Made by a program: the position numbers and the translations under genes
From: Symsagittifera roscoffensis
Taxonomy: Eukaryota > Xenacoelomorpha > Acoela > Convolutidae
Length of the DNA stretch: 64,000 nt
Assembly: GCF_963678635.1 (NCBI RefSeq)
Contig: NC_087062.1
Location: 82,110,832 to 82,174,831 of the forward strand
Reading direction: 5' to 3'
Shown: positions 38,409 to 49,670 of the stretch, one piece after another
Position numbering within the stretch: the first letter of the stretch is position 1
Layout: the number at the start of each line of letters is the position of its first letter
Notes under the pieces: model-generated
Told to the model about the DNA's origin: nothing
The model's input: the letters and a program-made list of their open reading frames with translations, nothing else
Databases searched by the model: none

Positions 38409-39109
38409 ATGGATAGCCAAATACTTGCAGTAGAAGACAAGATAGAACACGGAGTGAGAACAGTATTCAATCACGAAGGACTAAAACTGAAAAAGACACT
38501 AAAGGTATCTCTGGGAAATTTCAACCCTTACTGTACTGAAATTCAAATTGATTCAGCAAGTGCAGTTTCATTCATGAAAAAAGATCTACTACACGAATTG
38601 AAGACACGAGATAGATTTTGGACGTGAAGCTAGAACCTGTGGACGAAATAACAAAGAAAGCATACCAAGGCTTCGGGAGTACAATCAACATTATTGGAAG
38701 AGTTCGAGTGAGAATCCGATCGAAGGGCTGGGAGGCTAGCGACCAAAAACTTTTCATCACCGAAGGGGCTGAAAGAAATCAACTGGGAAATGACATCTTA
38801 CCGAATCTGGGAACCGTAGTATTCCAGAAACAACCTCCACCCAATGGGCCAAAGTCATGGAAAGACCAGAAAGGATCACCCATTGGGATAAACGTCAACC
38901 AAATAAAATTCGCATCGGATAACAAACAGGATCAAAGCCAAGAGACACCATCTCAAAGTGAGTTTAAAACATACATATCAAAACATTTTTCAGACCTCAT
39001 AAAAAGGACTGGTAGATCAAAGAACTTCGTAGTGAATACTTATTTTAACGAACCGATAAAACCAATACAGGTGAAAGGGAAACGTATCCCGATCCATCTT
39101 CTCCCTTAA
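38409..39109 (+). pseudogene. pro: Element A aspartic protease and pol linker, broken
   Basis: A frame continuous with the nucleocapsid carries a retropepsin-like site, Ile-Gln-Ile-Asp-Ser-Ala, at 38541-38558. The family consensus is Asp-Ser/Thr-Gly, so Gly has become Ala. A frameshift near 38620 moves the reading to a second frame open to 39109 (163 codons). That frame contains a protease C-terminal region and the linker into RT. The enzyme normally cleaves Gag-Pol. The altered active site and the frameshift mean it would not work. Confidence 0.7.
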
Positions 39110-40427
39110 GTCAAATTATGTATTGACCAACTACTAAGAGACGGACACATTGAAAAATTATCTAGATGCTCTGAAGATTGTTTCATCTCCCCCATCGTGA
39201 TTACAGCAAAAAGGGACGGATCAATTAAACTAGCATTAAACTCGAAACTATTGAACAAACAGATATTTCGTAATAGATATGAAATGCCAAACCTATTCGA
39301 ACTAATTGACAACGTAGCAGTTACGATTAGCGGCCATGATGAAAAAACATCTGGTTCTCATCGATTGATCTAAAATACGTTACAGTCAAATACCGCTTTC
39401 TAAAAAGGCAAGTAATCAATGTAATTTCAACATCGTGGGGGGAGAAGTAACGGGTTCCTACCGTTTAAAAACCGGATTTTACGGACTAGGCGATATGCCT
39501 AATGAATTTCAACGCATAATGGACCGTTTAACGGAAAAACTACCAAATACCCATTGTTACCTCGACGACATCCTAATCGCCACCGTGGGTAGCGAGGACG
39601 AACATAAAAAGCTAGTTATTAACGTTTTAAAAACGCTAGACGACGAGGGACTAGCCATAAAATGGGAAAAATGCACATTCTTAACTCACAACATAGAATA
39701 GTTGGGATTAAAAATCGGTGCAAAAGGGACGACACCACTAATACATAAATCTGACGCAATCAGAAATCTGAAAGAACCAAATTGTATCAAAGATATTAGA
39801 TCATTAATGGGATCGATTAATCAATTTGATAAGTTCATACCAAATTTAGCGTCCCTGTCAACACTGTTTAGAGAACGTATGCAAAAAAATAAACCATTTA
39901 AGTGGTCCACATTACACACGGAAGCGTTTGAAAAAATCAAGAAAGAAATTTGCAACACGATGATGAACCATCATTTCGATGTAAAACTGAACACTCGAGT
40001 GAAATGCGATGCCTCACATTTAGGATTGGACGCGTCCATCGGACAAGACCATCGGGGGAATTGGAAGACCGTAGCGTTCGCAAGCAGATTTTTGAATATT
40101 GCCGAATTAAAATACAGCACCAATGAACTCGAACTACTGGGATTAGTGTGGGCACTAGACCATTTCAAAAATTATCTATTGGGCAAAGAATTCTCAATTT
40201 TAACAGACCACAAAGCCTTAATAGGAGCACAGAAAGACGATAAATTTACTAAAACGGCCCAATCACGTCTCACCCCTTGGGCGGACAAATTACTACCATT
40301 CGACTTTACTGTCGAACATTTACCCGGTAAAGATATGGGATTCGTTGATTATATATCTCCCGACAACCATCGGGTGAACCCGTACCAGTTTCTCTGGATG
40401 ATGAAAAATTTTTTATCGCATCAGTAA
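39110..40427 (+). pseudogene. pol: Element A reverse transcriptase and RNase H, broken
   Basis: The RT fingers read on from the linker frame after a TAA at 39107-39109. A shift near 39330 then puts an Ile-Asp-Leu-Lys motif in another frame, and a further change leads to the block open from 39435. That block has the RT catalytic Tyr-Leu-Asp-Asp at 39558-39569. A TAG at 39699-39701 precedes the thumb and RNase H. RNase H (about 39.99-40.43 kb) shows its first Asp in 'CDAS', the Glu of 'TNELE' and the Asp of 'TDHKAL', all present. These enzymes copy RNA to DNA and remove the RNA strand. The order and motifs are Ty3/gypsy. Confidence 0.88.
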
Positions 40428-40960
40428 ATCAGATTAGTACGCTCCTAGGTTTTGATCATCTAATGCCGAGAAATTCGTGGTCGCAAATAAGAAACAAATT
40501 CTCTCAACATTTCTTAGCACATGCTGCAACACGATTGGCCAGTCGACAGATCATATGAACAGCCAAGAAATAGAACGTGAGAAACGAATTGCTAACAATG
40601 CTGAAACGTTCTAAGCGATAGCTAACTATTCCAACATTTCAGTGTGCCAAAATTCTCACTCACGTTCGGAAGAGTGTGATACATCTTGCAAAATAAACGA
40701 CTTTTTTTTTAACTAATTTTAACATCTTGAAAGAAATGGCCGAACAAATTGAATTTAACCAAATGAAAACATGGACTCTTTAACACCAAGTACCAGTAAC
40801 CCGTCGGATAACCCCGTGAAAAGATCACCTAGTAAAAAGAAAACAGTCAACATATTCCCTTTTTCTTGGCCAGAAATATTTGATTCAAAATTTATGTCCC
40901 TCTTATCAAAATAAGATCTAGTTCTGAAAAAGATAATTGAAGCAATTGAGGAAGACCGCA
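40428..40960 (+). other. Degenerate linker between RNase H and integrase of A
   Basis: Only short, frame-changing pieces of coding-like sequence remain, for example a Ser/Pro/Lys-rich stretch near 40.77-40.85 kb. Several stops are present and no domain can be assigned. Confidence 0.6.
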
Positions 40961-41624
40961 AACAAGATATTCTACAACTGGGAAATTACTATAAATCGTA
41001 CTTAAATAATTTACACGTCAGCGGAGGATGTCTATATCTGGACAATCGATTAGTTATCCCAGCATGCCTAAGATTGACAATGCTCAACCGACTACATGAA
41101 GCTCACCCTGGCCAGTTCGCAATGAAAAGTCTGGCAACTTAATACATCTGGTGGCCGAAAATTTACCGCGAAATCCAAGTCCACGGCGAAAACTGTATTG
41201 AGTGCGTGAAAGCAGGTAAAAACTTGAAACCTCTTTTAAATCACAATACCCTAGGGAAACTCCCAACGGTCGAAGAACCAAACCAAGAAATTGAATTAGA
41301 TTTCGCCGGTCTTTTACCTTTAGTATGGAGAACAAAAAAATACATATTGGTGTGTGTGTGGATAGAATTTCAAAATTCCCATCAGCACAAATAACATCCA
41401 GCACATCGGCAAAATCTATCATAAACTTCCTTAGTAAATACAATGCTCTACAGAGGATACCTAGAACCATTAGAACAGATCAGGGATCTGGTTTTATCTC
41501 CAAGGAAGTCAGAGAATTCTGCCACGAACACAACATAAAGGTGATATTTAGCCCAGTGGGTGATCATAGAGCTACCGGACTAGTGGAACGCTTAATCAGA
41601 ACCATTAAGGAAAGACTCTAGGTT
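40961..41624 (+). pseudogene. pol: Element A integrase core, broken
   Basis: A pre-zinc-finger beta strand region is followed by an H-H-C-C finger: His-x3-His at about 41097-41109 and Cys-x2-Cys at about 41192-41204. A TAA at 41140-41142 interrupts it. The catalytic core has Asp at 41299-41301, Asp at 41478-41480 and Glu at 41586-41588. The last two are exactly 35 residues apart (D-D35-E). A frameshift in the A run near 41330 lies between the first and second Asp, and a TAG follows at about 41620. Integrase would insert the cDNA into the host chromosome. Confidence 0.88.
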
Positions 41625-42983
41625 ATGGCACAAGAACGTCCAAAACCTTCGCTGGAATCTGCTTTTCTGAAAATAATAAAATGTCTAAGAACGGTAACTC
41701 AACAGTCGCTTAACTGCTCTCCCTTCGAAGCACATTTCGGTAGATCCCCAAACACCATCTGGCATAATTTGGTCAAATCACCCTCTTCAAATAACCTTGA
41801 TTGGAATAAAACTTTGTTATGTATAGATAAGGGCAAAAAACTCATGAGCCGAGAACGAAGACACGACTGGGACGCCCCTGACGATATAGAAGACGGAGAC
41901 GCTGACGAAAACTCCTCATCCTCGGAGGATATCTCCAATGCAAGGAGATACGTACCAACCAGTGCTGGATCCCCAGTAAAAGTGCTCTCTCGGGCAGAAA
42001 AGCGAGATGCCTTGGGCATAAAGGACTCAATACTGAACAACCCGCCGGGTAAGTCCACTATTTATCGAAAAATCCAAGATAGAACGAAAAGTGAGCCATT
42101 CTATAGAATACTCAAGGATGAAATTGTAAGGGAGTCAGACCACACAGTTACCTTAAAAAAAGGTAAAATAATACGTAAATCTGATTTAGCTATTAAAAGA
42201 CAACTCACTCAGAAGAAACGCAGCCCGAGAAAACGAGATCAATTAGTTAGAATCTACGCAACTAAAGGACTGAGGAAAACAGCAAAACCGCAGAGAAATG
42301 TCGGGTTTAAAAGTTCAAGAACGATGCAAAAGAAAAGAAACCTCCAGTCGAAATTCGAAGAGCATGATATAGTGAGGCGGAACGCGGCCATGAACAGCTC
42401 TAGAGAAACTCTTCTCAGAGAGGAAGAAGAACAGAGGAAGAGATTAAGAATCCCAATAGCCATCGAAAGTGACCAAGAATCAAGCCCGTCGGGTAAACCC
42501 AACCATCGAAAAAGTTGCGATAATGAAACTGGAATGATGAACGAATCATATGAAGAGATCTCAGACGATAACGCCAGCGACCTAATTTCGCTAAAAGACC
42601 TTAAGGATAAAACCTCACTTGAAGCTACAAAATCGGAGGAACACCTAATCTCCGACCGAACAGATTGTAAGCCAGAAATACCGGATCATGTCAAACAGAA
42701 GGTCGAGTTGGTTAAGATTCCCCTGATCGACTTGGATTCAGGTGATAATGAAAGGGACCCACAGGTGACCCCGCAGTTGGTTTTCCTGGACATTATTGAG
42801 GAGGCCGATCAAGCGAATCAAGAAAAGCCGTTTCTTCCGGAGAATCCTGGAGGGGAACCTACCGAGACTAGTGTAGAGCCAATCGCCATAGCGGAGGCGG
42901 AAACTAACAAGCATACACTGACCTTGCCACTAAAAAACCGAAACTGTCCGGTACCGCAAAGAGGAAAGCGTCATCTCCGGTGA
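41625..42983 (+). pseudogene. Element A integrase C-terminus with long charged extension
   Basis: This 452-codon block is the longest open frame of A and continues the integrase frame after one TAG. The first 60 residues are the end of the integrase core ('CSPFEAHFGRSP', typical of gypsy). The next 390 are strongly charged and probably disordered: acidic around residues 85-105, with runs of Lys/Arg at 190-270 and mixed acidic segments later. Ordinary integrases end soon after the core with a GPY/F or chromodomain, and I see neither. The frame stops at TGA 42981. A neighbouring frame continues to about 43097 with an Arg/Pro/Lys-rich tail like those that end gypsy pol proteins. Confidence 0.7.
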
Positions 42984-43080
42984 AATCACCGCCCTCGAAG
43001 AAACTGCCAGAGATCTTTACACGACAGAACACCAGACCTATGCGAACTAGACAGCCTCGCAAGATGCTAGGTGAGAGAGA

Positions 43081-43560
43081 GTGTTTACCAGTGTAGTCGA
43101 TTTAACAGATGAAAATCAGGACGGCCCAACATTTGGTTCACCTATTACTCCCCCAGCTTACACAATGATAGAAGCAACTACCGTCGAAATGGAGAGCCAT
43201 CAAGTTGACTTTGTGGACTTGACAACCTTAGCACCACCCTCATCTTCGCGTCCCACTATGATTCATTTGCGGGAAGAAAGCTCTGTGTACCCAAGTGATT
43301 CAAAGCCCTCGGTAGCAGCTGACCAACATAATCCTCGCAAGAAGGTCAAATTTAGTCCTGAGGTCTGTACCACTCAATTCATCCCATCGGGCCTACCCTC
43401 CGAAACCTCTTATTCAACATCTGCTCCCATTGTACTTGACCCGGACTGGCTGAACACTTCCTCTATCATTTCGGCGCTAGAACACTTAGGACGGCCAATG
43501 ATGCTCGAGGAGTCAAGGAGATGGACAATCAACAAAGCTGCAAATCGTGAAGCGAATTAG
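43081..43560 (+). pseudogene. Element A 3' ORF of unknown function with two VDLT motifs
   Basis: The frame is open for 159 codons but begins at GTG, just after a TGA, so its true start is elsewhere or it was once part of the upstream frame. It contains Val-Val-Asp-Leu-Thr-Asp-Glu near the start and Phe-Val-Asp-Leu-Thr about 40 residues later. Both resemble SUMO-interacting motifs. The rest is Ser/Pro/Thr-rich with a Lys-Lys-Val-Lys-Phe segment. There is no signal peptide or membrane helix, so it is not an envelope gene. The function is unknown. Confidence 0.45.
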
Positions 43561-44316
43561 AAGTAGGAGCTTCAGTCTAGATGCTATTAAAAACTTTCAG
43601 AAACTTTCAGAAACTCCATTAAAACAAACTTTTAGTACCCTAGTATTCTGTCTATTGTTGAATGCTACGTAACAATATATCGCCTTTAGAGTTATATAAA
43701 CTCTCAGTGCTGGCATAATACGCCAAAAATTTAGATTATTTCTGGCAACACTAAAAATTTTAAATTGAGCCCCATAACCTCGTTTTCGATGATGTTAATT
43801 CTCTATCACCCATTGGGTGCTACCACTGGATAACTATTAGACCTATCCATTATTGTACTACCCTTTCCTAAATTGGGCCTGTATTTGGGGATATTACCCT
43901 GCCTACCCTTCTGCCTCACCCACCCCAGCGCTATTTCAGTTCTTTGCTCGGCTAAAATAATTGGACTACATTTAATTTCGCCTGACGAAACATGCTATTT
44001 GATCCAAGGTGCTTGGTTTTTTTTCTTTGGTGTTGTTATTTAAATAATACTTCTTCCAGCCCATCGGGCCCGTTTGTGCGGTCTCCCCCGACCCGTACAC
44101 CCGCTCCTTCGACCTGGTAACCGTGCATTAAATTTTGGGTCACTAGGAAACATGCCTTTTTGGTCCTCAGTGCTTTGTCGAGGGTACTGTCTTCTAGTAA
44201 ATCGGACCCACTTATGGGGTCTCGGCCAACGAGCCCACTTGTTCATTCAACCCAGCGCCCAAGTACTTCTTTTGCGAGGCGAAAGTAATAGGTTTTAGAT
44301 AAATTTTCGCGGGGAA
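43561..44316 (+). other. Element A 3' untranslated region with short purine tract
   Basis: Non-coding. 44040-44300 is unusually GC-rich for the window. The bases 'cgcggggaa' directly before the 3' LTR (about 44308-44316) are the best candidate polypurine tract, though short. A direct repeat of 'aaactttcag' sits near 43590-43610. Confidence 0.55.
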
Positions 44317-44618
44317 TGTAAAATGTAATATTAATGTTTGACCGTTTAACCTCTGAGCTATACTGATCGTTGACCTTTACGTTATTAATTTTAATACACC
44401 TGCCAAAAGCGCAACGGTTTTTGGTAGACTTGGAATTTGTTCACTATGTTTTGTGATATGCAACAAATCAACAGAAAACTAATTCAATCTTTTTAACCTC
44501 TTTTAATAAAAGCCTACATTTTTTTTGTAGGAATCTTACCCAACCTTAGTCTTAATCTAGTCTTAGCTTAAGTTACCCACTCTTAATCAACCACGAGTGT
44601 TATCCTAACTTTTTAACA
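44317..44618 (+). repeat. 3' LTR of element A
   Basis: Matches the 5' LTR from TGTAAAATG to TTTTTAACA with about a dozen substitutions and a 36-bp deletion that leaves 'ctcttttaataaaag'. Confidence 0.92.
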
Positions 44619-44623
44619 CTACC
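44619..44623. repeat. Target-site duplication of element A, right
   Basis: CTACC, identical to 36989-36993. Confidence 0.9.
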
Positions 44624-44822
44624 CCTAAGTAAGATTAAGTAAGTTAACCCCTTAACTTAGACTAGCCACGAGAAAGTAGAACATCATTCTCCGGAATCGA
44701 TATACTTTTCTCTCCAACCCTGAACAAGAAGACCCAGGTTAAGCTAACCAAAAAATCGTAAGGACTAACAGTCTAAGGAAATAGAAATAACTAAAAACTT
44801 CTTGCATCCCTCATCCTAAACC
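44624..44822 (+). other. Element B leader continuing after the insertion of A
   Basis: Non-coding, rich in 'taag' and 'ccta' words. It was joined to the sequence ending at 36993 before A inserted. Confidence 0.5.
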
Positions 44823-45284
44823 TTGTCATTCAAAAATTTAGGAAATAAACAAACAATCGTTTTACACAATTGTGAAATAGATAACAAAAAATATGATATT
44901 GTAATCACACCTCATACACAAACAGTTGGATACATTAGAACAAAACGACAAACAATAAAAAGGAAAATTATAAACAAACAAAGACAAATCACACGAAAAA
45001 GATTTTCAAAAAGTAGAAACGCATTTTCTGAATCAGAAGTCAACAGTTTAGACGAACTATACAAATTGAAAGAATCAATAGATAAAAATTGTCCCATCCA
45101 TGATCAATTATTTTTTTTCGACTCAGAAACAACTTCAAATTCATCAAAAAGAGGAAAAAGAAGAATAAAAAAGCAATACAAACACAAACCAGTACACTTG
45201 TATAATTGGAATCAATCAATTAGACACATCGATAGTTATATATTAACAGTCATCAAACGAAAAAATGAGCCACACTCAAAGTGA
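44823..45284 (+). CDS. Element B 5' ORF, unknown, basic
   Basis: The frame is open for about 153 codons without an ATG near its start; the first codon after the upstream stop context is TTG at 44823. The protein is very basic, with Lys/Arg-rich segments around residues 38-62 and 109-123, plus a His/Cys-containing segment ('KNCPIHDQ'). It overlaps the ATG at 45265 that starts the next gag-like frame. It may be a gag leader product or the 3' part of a spliced ORF. No family was recognised. Confidence 0.45.
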   Translation: MSFKNLGNKQTIVLHNCEIDNKKYDIVITPHTQTVGYIRTKRQTIKRKIINKQRQITRKRFSKSRNAFSESEVNSLDELYKLKESIDKNCPIHDQLFFFDSETTSNSSKRGKRRIKKQYKHKPVHLYNWNQSIRHIDSYILTVIKRKNEPHSK

Positions 45285-45776
45285 CGAAAGTCCAGATGAC
45301 GAAGCAGTTTTTCCTTTTCTTAAATATGCGTAAATATGTAATTCAAACAGACGATATTGAAATAGAATTTTCAAACGATCCATAGAAAATATCAAAAGCA
45401 TACAATATCATAATTCACAAAGAGCAAACTCCATATTCTCAAACGAAGTTTTTGCAGTAATATATAGTTAAATATCTATATTAGAAAAGACAGAAGTTCA
45501 AAGTATATCACCAACCGAAACATCCAAACAAACAAAAGTACGAAATGAAATCACAGTATTTTCAACATTTCTACATATAATTCGCAAAAATTTCACTCAG
45601 GAAGATGTTTCACAAAACACTAAACATGATTTACAAAAGATTTTAGCATGGTTTATAATAGATTATTTCACCCACAATTTTGATTTAATTTCATAAGCAA
45701 GAAAAAATTTCAGACCTCAAAATACCAATGACGACACTTTTCTTTCAGAACAATCAGATTACGTTTGGGACCCTGA
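45265..45776 (+). pseudogene. gag: Element B start of gag, fragmented
   Basis: An ATG at 45265, inside the end of the previous ORF, opens a short acidic peptide that stops after 22 codons. Between it and 45776 coding-like pieces occur in different frames. One near 45.71-45.83 kb has a Trp-Asp-Pro-Asp-Trp motif. No single frame is open. Confidence 0.45.
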
Positions 45777-48485
45777 CTGGTCCCATCATGCATTTCTAAT
45801 ATCCCACAAGCTATCTCAAGTCAAAAAATAAGTACATTATCTTTTCACAGAGATTATGTAAAAGTAGTACCATTAACCATTGATGCAACACCATTAAATT
45901 ATAATACATTTTTACCTGATACACGAAATAACAGTTTACATTCGACGGTCATACATAATGAAAACGTCATTGGAACAAAAAATCGTACACAACAAGATAT
46001 TCAAACACCATCACACTTCATAAATGAAGAAATCATCCAAACAACAGCAACAACTACACAACAGAGTATTTCACCAATACATCCGAATCTGACAACACCA
46101 AGAAATACAATTACATCACTAACACAGGTAACCTTACACTCAACCGTAAGACCTTCGGTTGCTCCAAAATGTTCACAAATGGACTATCAAACGTATAGAC
46201 CAATGACAATACCGTCAAAAACACGAAAAATGTTTACAAGAAACACCTTTGCAGAACACAATTATAATTATGCTCACAAACCAAGAACAAACCAACCTCC
46301 CCGAAAAAATACACAACATTTAAACCACGTATGTTCCCATTATTGTTATCTCCCAAAAACATTGACCAATTCAGTAATATTTCCAGATAATCCACAACCT
46401 ACACAGGATTATAGTGAAAAGTACCCATTCTTTCAACAAAATAAAAATAAACAACATACAACATATAATACAAACTATTTATCATCTGATGAAGATGATT
46501 ATCACCAACCAGATATTTTTGCACCATATACTAAGGAATATCGCACACAGAGACCGCGACAATCTCAACCATCTCAAAATATGAAAATTTAACCACAAAA
46601 CCTAACAGATATAAAAAATCCACAACATATGCATACACAAAACCCATTTAACACACAATCTTTTCAACCAATACAACCACAAAATCCAATGTTAATGCAT
46701 TCTTATCAACTAACATAAATGCAAAAAGAAATACCGCTTCCCTATTACCTTCAGCAACATGAAATCACAAAGAATCACATTTCAAATTTTTCACAAATGC
46801 CAAATGCCGCAGAATCACTACAGATGACTATGAATCCATACCTCATGGGTGGATCATCAATAACATCGAATAAACCATTAATGGTTTTCACAGGAACAGA
46901 CCCTGAATATTCTGAAGGTTATCTAAATGCAGTAACAGCAAATTTAATTTTAAATATAGGACCCGAACCAATTAATACGCCACTACATCAAAACTGGTAT
47001 AGACGCACAGCATTAATACAAACAACCCTAGATGGCGCAGCTCAAAAATGGTTTTCAGTATTACCCATAGAAATAAAATCAGACTGGAAAAGATTCACAC
47101 AAGAATTTTCAAAAATGTTTGATTCTGAAAGAAACAAACAACATCAAAGAGTTTTATGTAACGAAATCCGCAGATTACCAAATGAAACAATTAAGCAATT
47201 AGCAGTACGAATCGAAACACTAGTTAGAAAAGCATATTCACTTAATACACATGATTAAAAAAACACAAAAATGACAGAAAATTTAATGATGACCTTAACA
47301 CCTCAATTAAGAAAAATAGCTATAAAAAAGAGAGCATCTCAACCTTCCTCAATTCGAGAACCAGATTTAGATTTTCGAAAATTAGTAGATAAACTTGAAA
47401 AAGCAGAAATCACAATAAAACTCGAAGAAACAGAAAATCTAAAACTACAAAATGGTAATCGAATTGAAACAAATACGACACATATAAATAAAATACAAGA
47501 ATCAGACACAGACCTGATTGAAAAAATCACTGAAATACTAAAACTCTACGAAAAACATCCAAACTTTAAAGGCAAACCATTCTCCAAAAAATGGTGTAAA
47601 AATTACCGACGATACGGACACCGTTTTTCCGAATGTAGACAAAAACAACAAGACAATCAGAATAAACCTCAAAACCACAAAGAACCAAATAAATTGTTCT
47701 ATCAATAGATGAAAAAAGACCAAAATCTACCAAACAAAAATACATATAGTAATAACAGCTCAGGAAAACTACTTCCGAGCAACTCAAATTACACAAGGAA
47801 TCAATCACCATATAACTCAAGTTATAGAGGTAGATCACCCGAACGAGGAAATACACGAAATTTCTCACAAAATAGATATAATCGATCGATTAGCCAAAAT
47901 AACCAAAGTAACTATTCACGATCAAATTCCAATACAACAGAATTTATTTTTGGATCCAGATCCCAATCAAACCCAAGGAATAGACGCTATTCCAATAATC
48001 AATCACGAAACTCATCATACAACAGAAATAGAAACTATTCACATTATAGAAATAGAAGTTATTCAAACAATCGAAATTAGAATTACACAAACAATCGATC
48101 AAGGAATAATTCATATAATAGATCAAACTATCACAGATCAAACAATAATTATCAAAACAAATCACAAAATAATTCACAAAATTGAAACTCAAGTTACAAT
48201 AATCGATACAGAAATGATTCCCGGTCACCACACAATAATAATATTCGTTATCTTGATTCTAAACATCGATACAGAAGTAGCACACCAAAACATCAACGAC
48301 ACATTAATCAAGTGCAGACAAATGAAGAAACAACTTCAGACCCCCCAGGTATTGATGACACAGGAAATAACGAACTACAACAAAATCATATAAATTGTGA
48401 ATCGTCAGATACAGAAAGTGATACAGATAATACCATCTCTGTAAATATGATAAAAGTCGAGAACGACTATGAACCTATCATATAA
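45777..48485 (+). pseudogene. gag: Element B gag polyprotein with in-frame stops
   Basis: One reading frame runs from 45777 to 48485, interrupted only by stops at 46590, 46716, 47256, 47706, 48078 and about 48181. I saw no frameshift. The N-terminal part is Thr/Gln/Asn-rich. The capsid (about 46.86-47.26 kb) has a retrotransposon gag core with 'LDGAAQKWF' and a preceding aromatic helix. A coiled-coil-like charged segment follows (47.38-47.55 kb). The zinc knuckle at about 47592-47636 has lost its second Cys (Tyr instead) but keeps the other Cys, His and Cys. The C-terminal part is Asn/Ser/Arg/Tyr-rich and low complexity, ending in an acidic tail. It would form particles and bind the RNA; it is now broken. 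Confidence 0.8.
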
Positions 48486-49670
48486 GAACAACCTTTTACT
48501 TCACATATATATGAAAATCAATTGGAACTCCTTCACAATTACTATAATGGACCCATTGATACTACACAAACTACACAAGAAGTAAACGGAATTAACACGG
48601 TAATTAAACCCGATAAAAAGACGAAACACAATGCTCAAACACAAAACATGTTTATCAAAATATACAAAAAGAACAACCACGAGAAAAAATTTGGACAATT
48701 CCATTTCTCTTAGAAAGCCCGAGAAACAAAGAATTTCAACCACCAGATCTTGAAATTGATTTTTTAATTGACTAAAATAAAATTAATATTTTTTAAAATA
48801 TAATTAATATTCCCACATGGAATGAAATCAAAACATTACATCCAAAATTAACACCTCTTGAAACCTCTAGTAAATTAGCAACAGCACAAGGATCAACATT
48901 AGTAAATTAAGGAAAAATCCAATTATTTCTTCTCCCCACGAGAACAATGGAACAAAACAAAATTTTAAACAAACCGTTTAAACAAATATTTCATATTACT
49001 GATATTAAACACAATATCATTGGCATACCATTTATATCTAAATATATAGCAACAAATCAACATCTTAAATAGCAAAATACATATCAAAGATAAGTACACA
49101 AAAACAAAAAATACAGCCCTAACATTCTTCCAAAGATTAAACAAACAACCACCATTCTTCTCAAACTTTTACTCCATTTACAATTAACAACGGAAACACC
49201 TGAAACCACTATCAGGAAATATATATAATTTTTCAATAAGAGAAGTTCACCAACATTATAAAAGTCAAAATAAACAACAACTTTTTACGTCAGACTTCGA
49301 ATTTAAACCTATCCACAAATTTTTCAAAATTACGATTTCATCCATAAAGTATTCGAAAAACACGAATTCCGACATCATTTCATTACAAGTGTATAACAAT
49401 ACACCATATCAAGTAACATTACCCTTAGGACTTTAGGATATTGTGAAACAAATGCTACAATTTCACCTATAAATGAAGTAGCCTACCGCCTTAATAATTT
49501 ACTCCAAATATTAGATATTTGCCAATCCACATTTTTTGACGAAGAATTATCCATAAAAATTATAATAAGTAATGAAAAAAGAAACACAGATTACTTCACA
49601 AAAACACCATATTTTAAACCAACATTCAGTATAAAAAATTACACAAAAAAAACAACAAAAACTTTTAACA
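48486..49670 (+). pseudogene. pro: Element B aspartic protease region, badly decayed
   Basis: A frame with 'EIDFLID' ends at the expected catalytic triplet: Asp at 48770-48772 is followed by TAA and AAT where Thr-Gly is expected. An AT-rich duplication ('attaatatt' twice) follows. Another frame (about 48.81-49.07 kb) carries the C-terminal flap-side signature 'NIIGIPFISKYI', as found near the end of gypsy proteases. From 49.07 to 49.67 kb there are only fragments in several frames. The protease is certainly non-functional. Confidence 0.65.

Larger units (their letters stand above)
36994..44618 (+). mobile_element. Retrotransposon A: full-length Ty3/gypsy element, decayed
   Basis: The 7625-bp element has a 338-bp 5' LTR, a tRNA-Ser primer-binding site, gag, protease, RT, RNase H, integrase, an extra ORF region, a short purine tract and a 302-bp 3' LTR. 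It has a perfect 5-bp target duplication. The domain order (RT-RNase H-integrase) places it in Ty3/gypsy. A tRNA-Ser primer is known for the 17.6/297/tom group of insect elements. Every coding region has stops or frameshifts and the LTRs differ at roughly a dozen sites plus a 36-bp gap, so the insertion is old. It lies inside the 5' part of element B and is therefore the younger of the two. Confidence 0.93.

Noticed and set aside
41699-42058. 119-codon minus-strand frame opposite the element A integrase tail
   Set aside because: Shadow of the plus-strand coding frame; no independent evidence.
44040-44298. Overlapping frames on both strands in the GC-rich 3' part of element A
   Set aside because: High GC lowers stop frequency; sequence lies in the 3' untranslated region next to the LTR and shows no domain.
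47950-48393. 147-codon Ile/Thr/His-rich plus frame
   Set aside because: It is an alternative frame of the Asn/Ser/Arg-rich gag tail, which continues in the gag frame.
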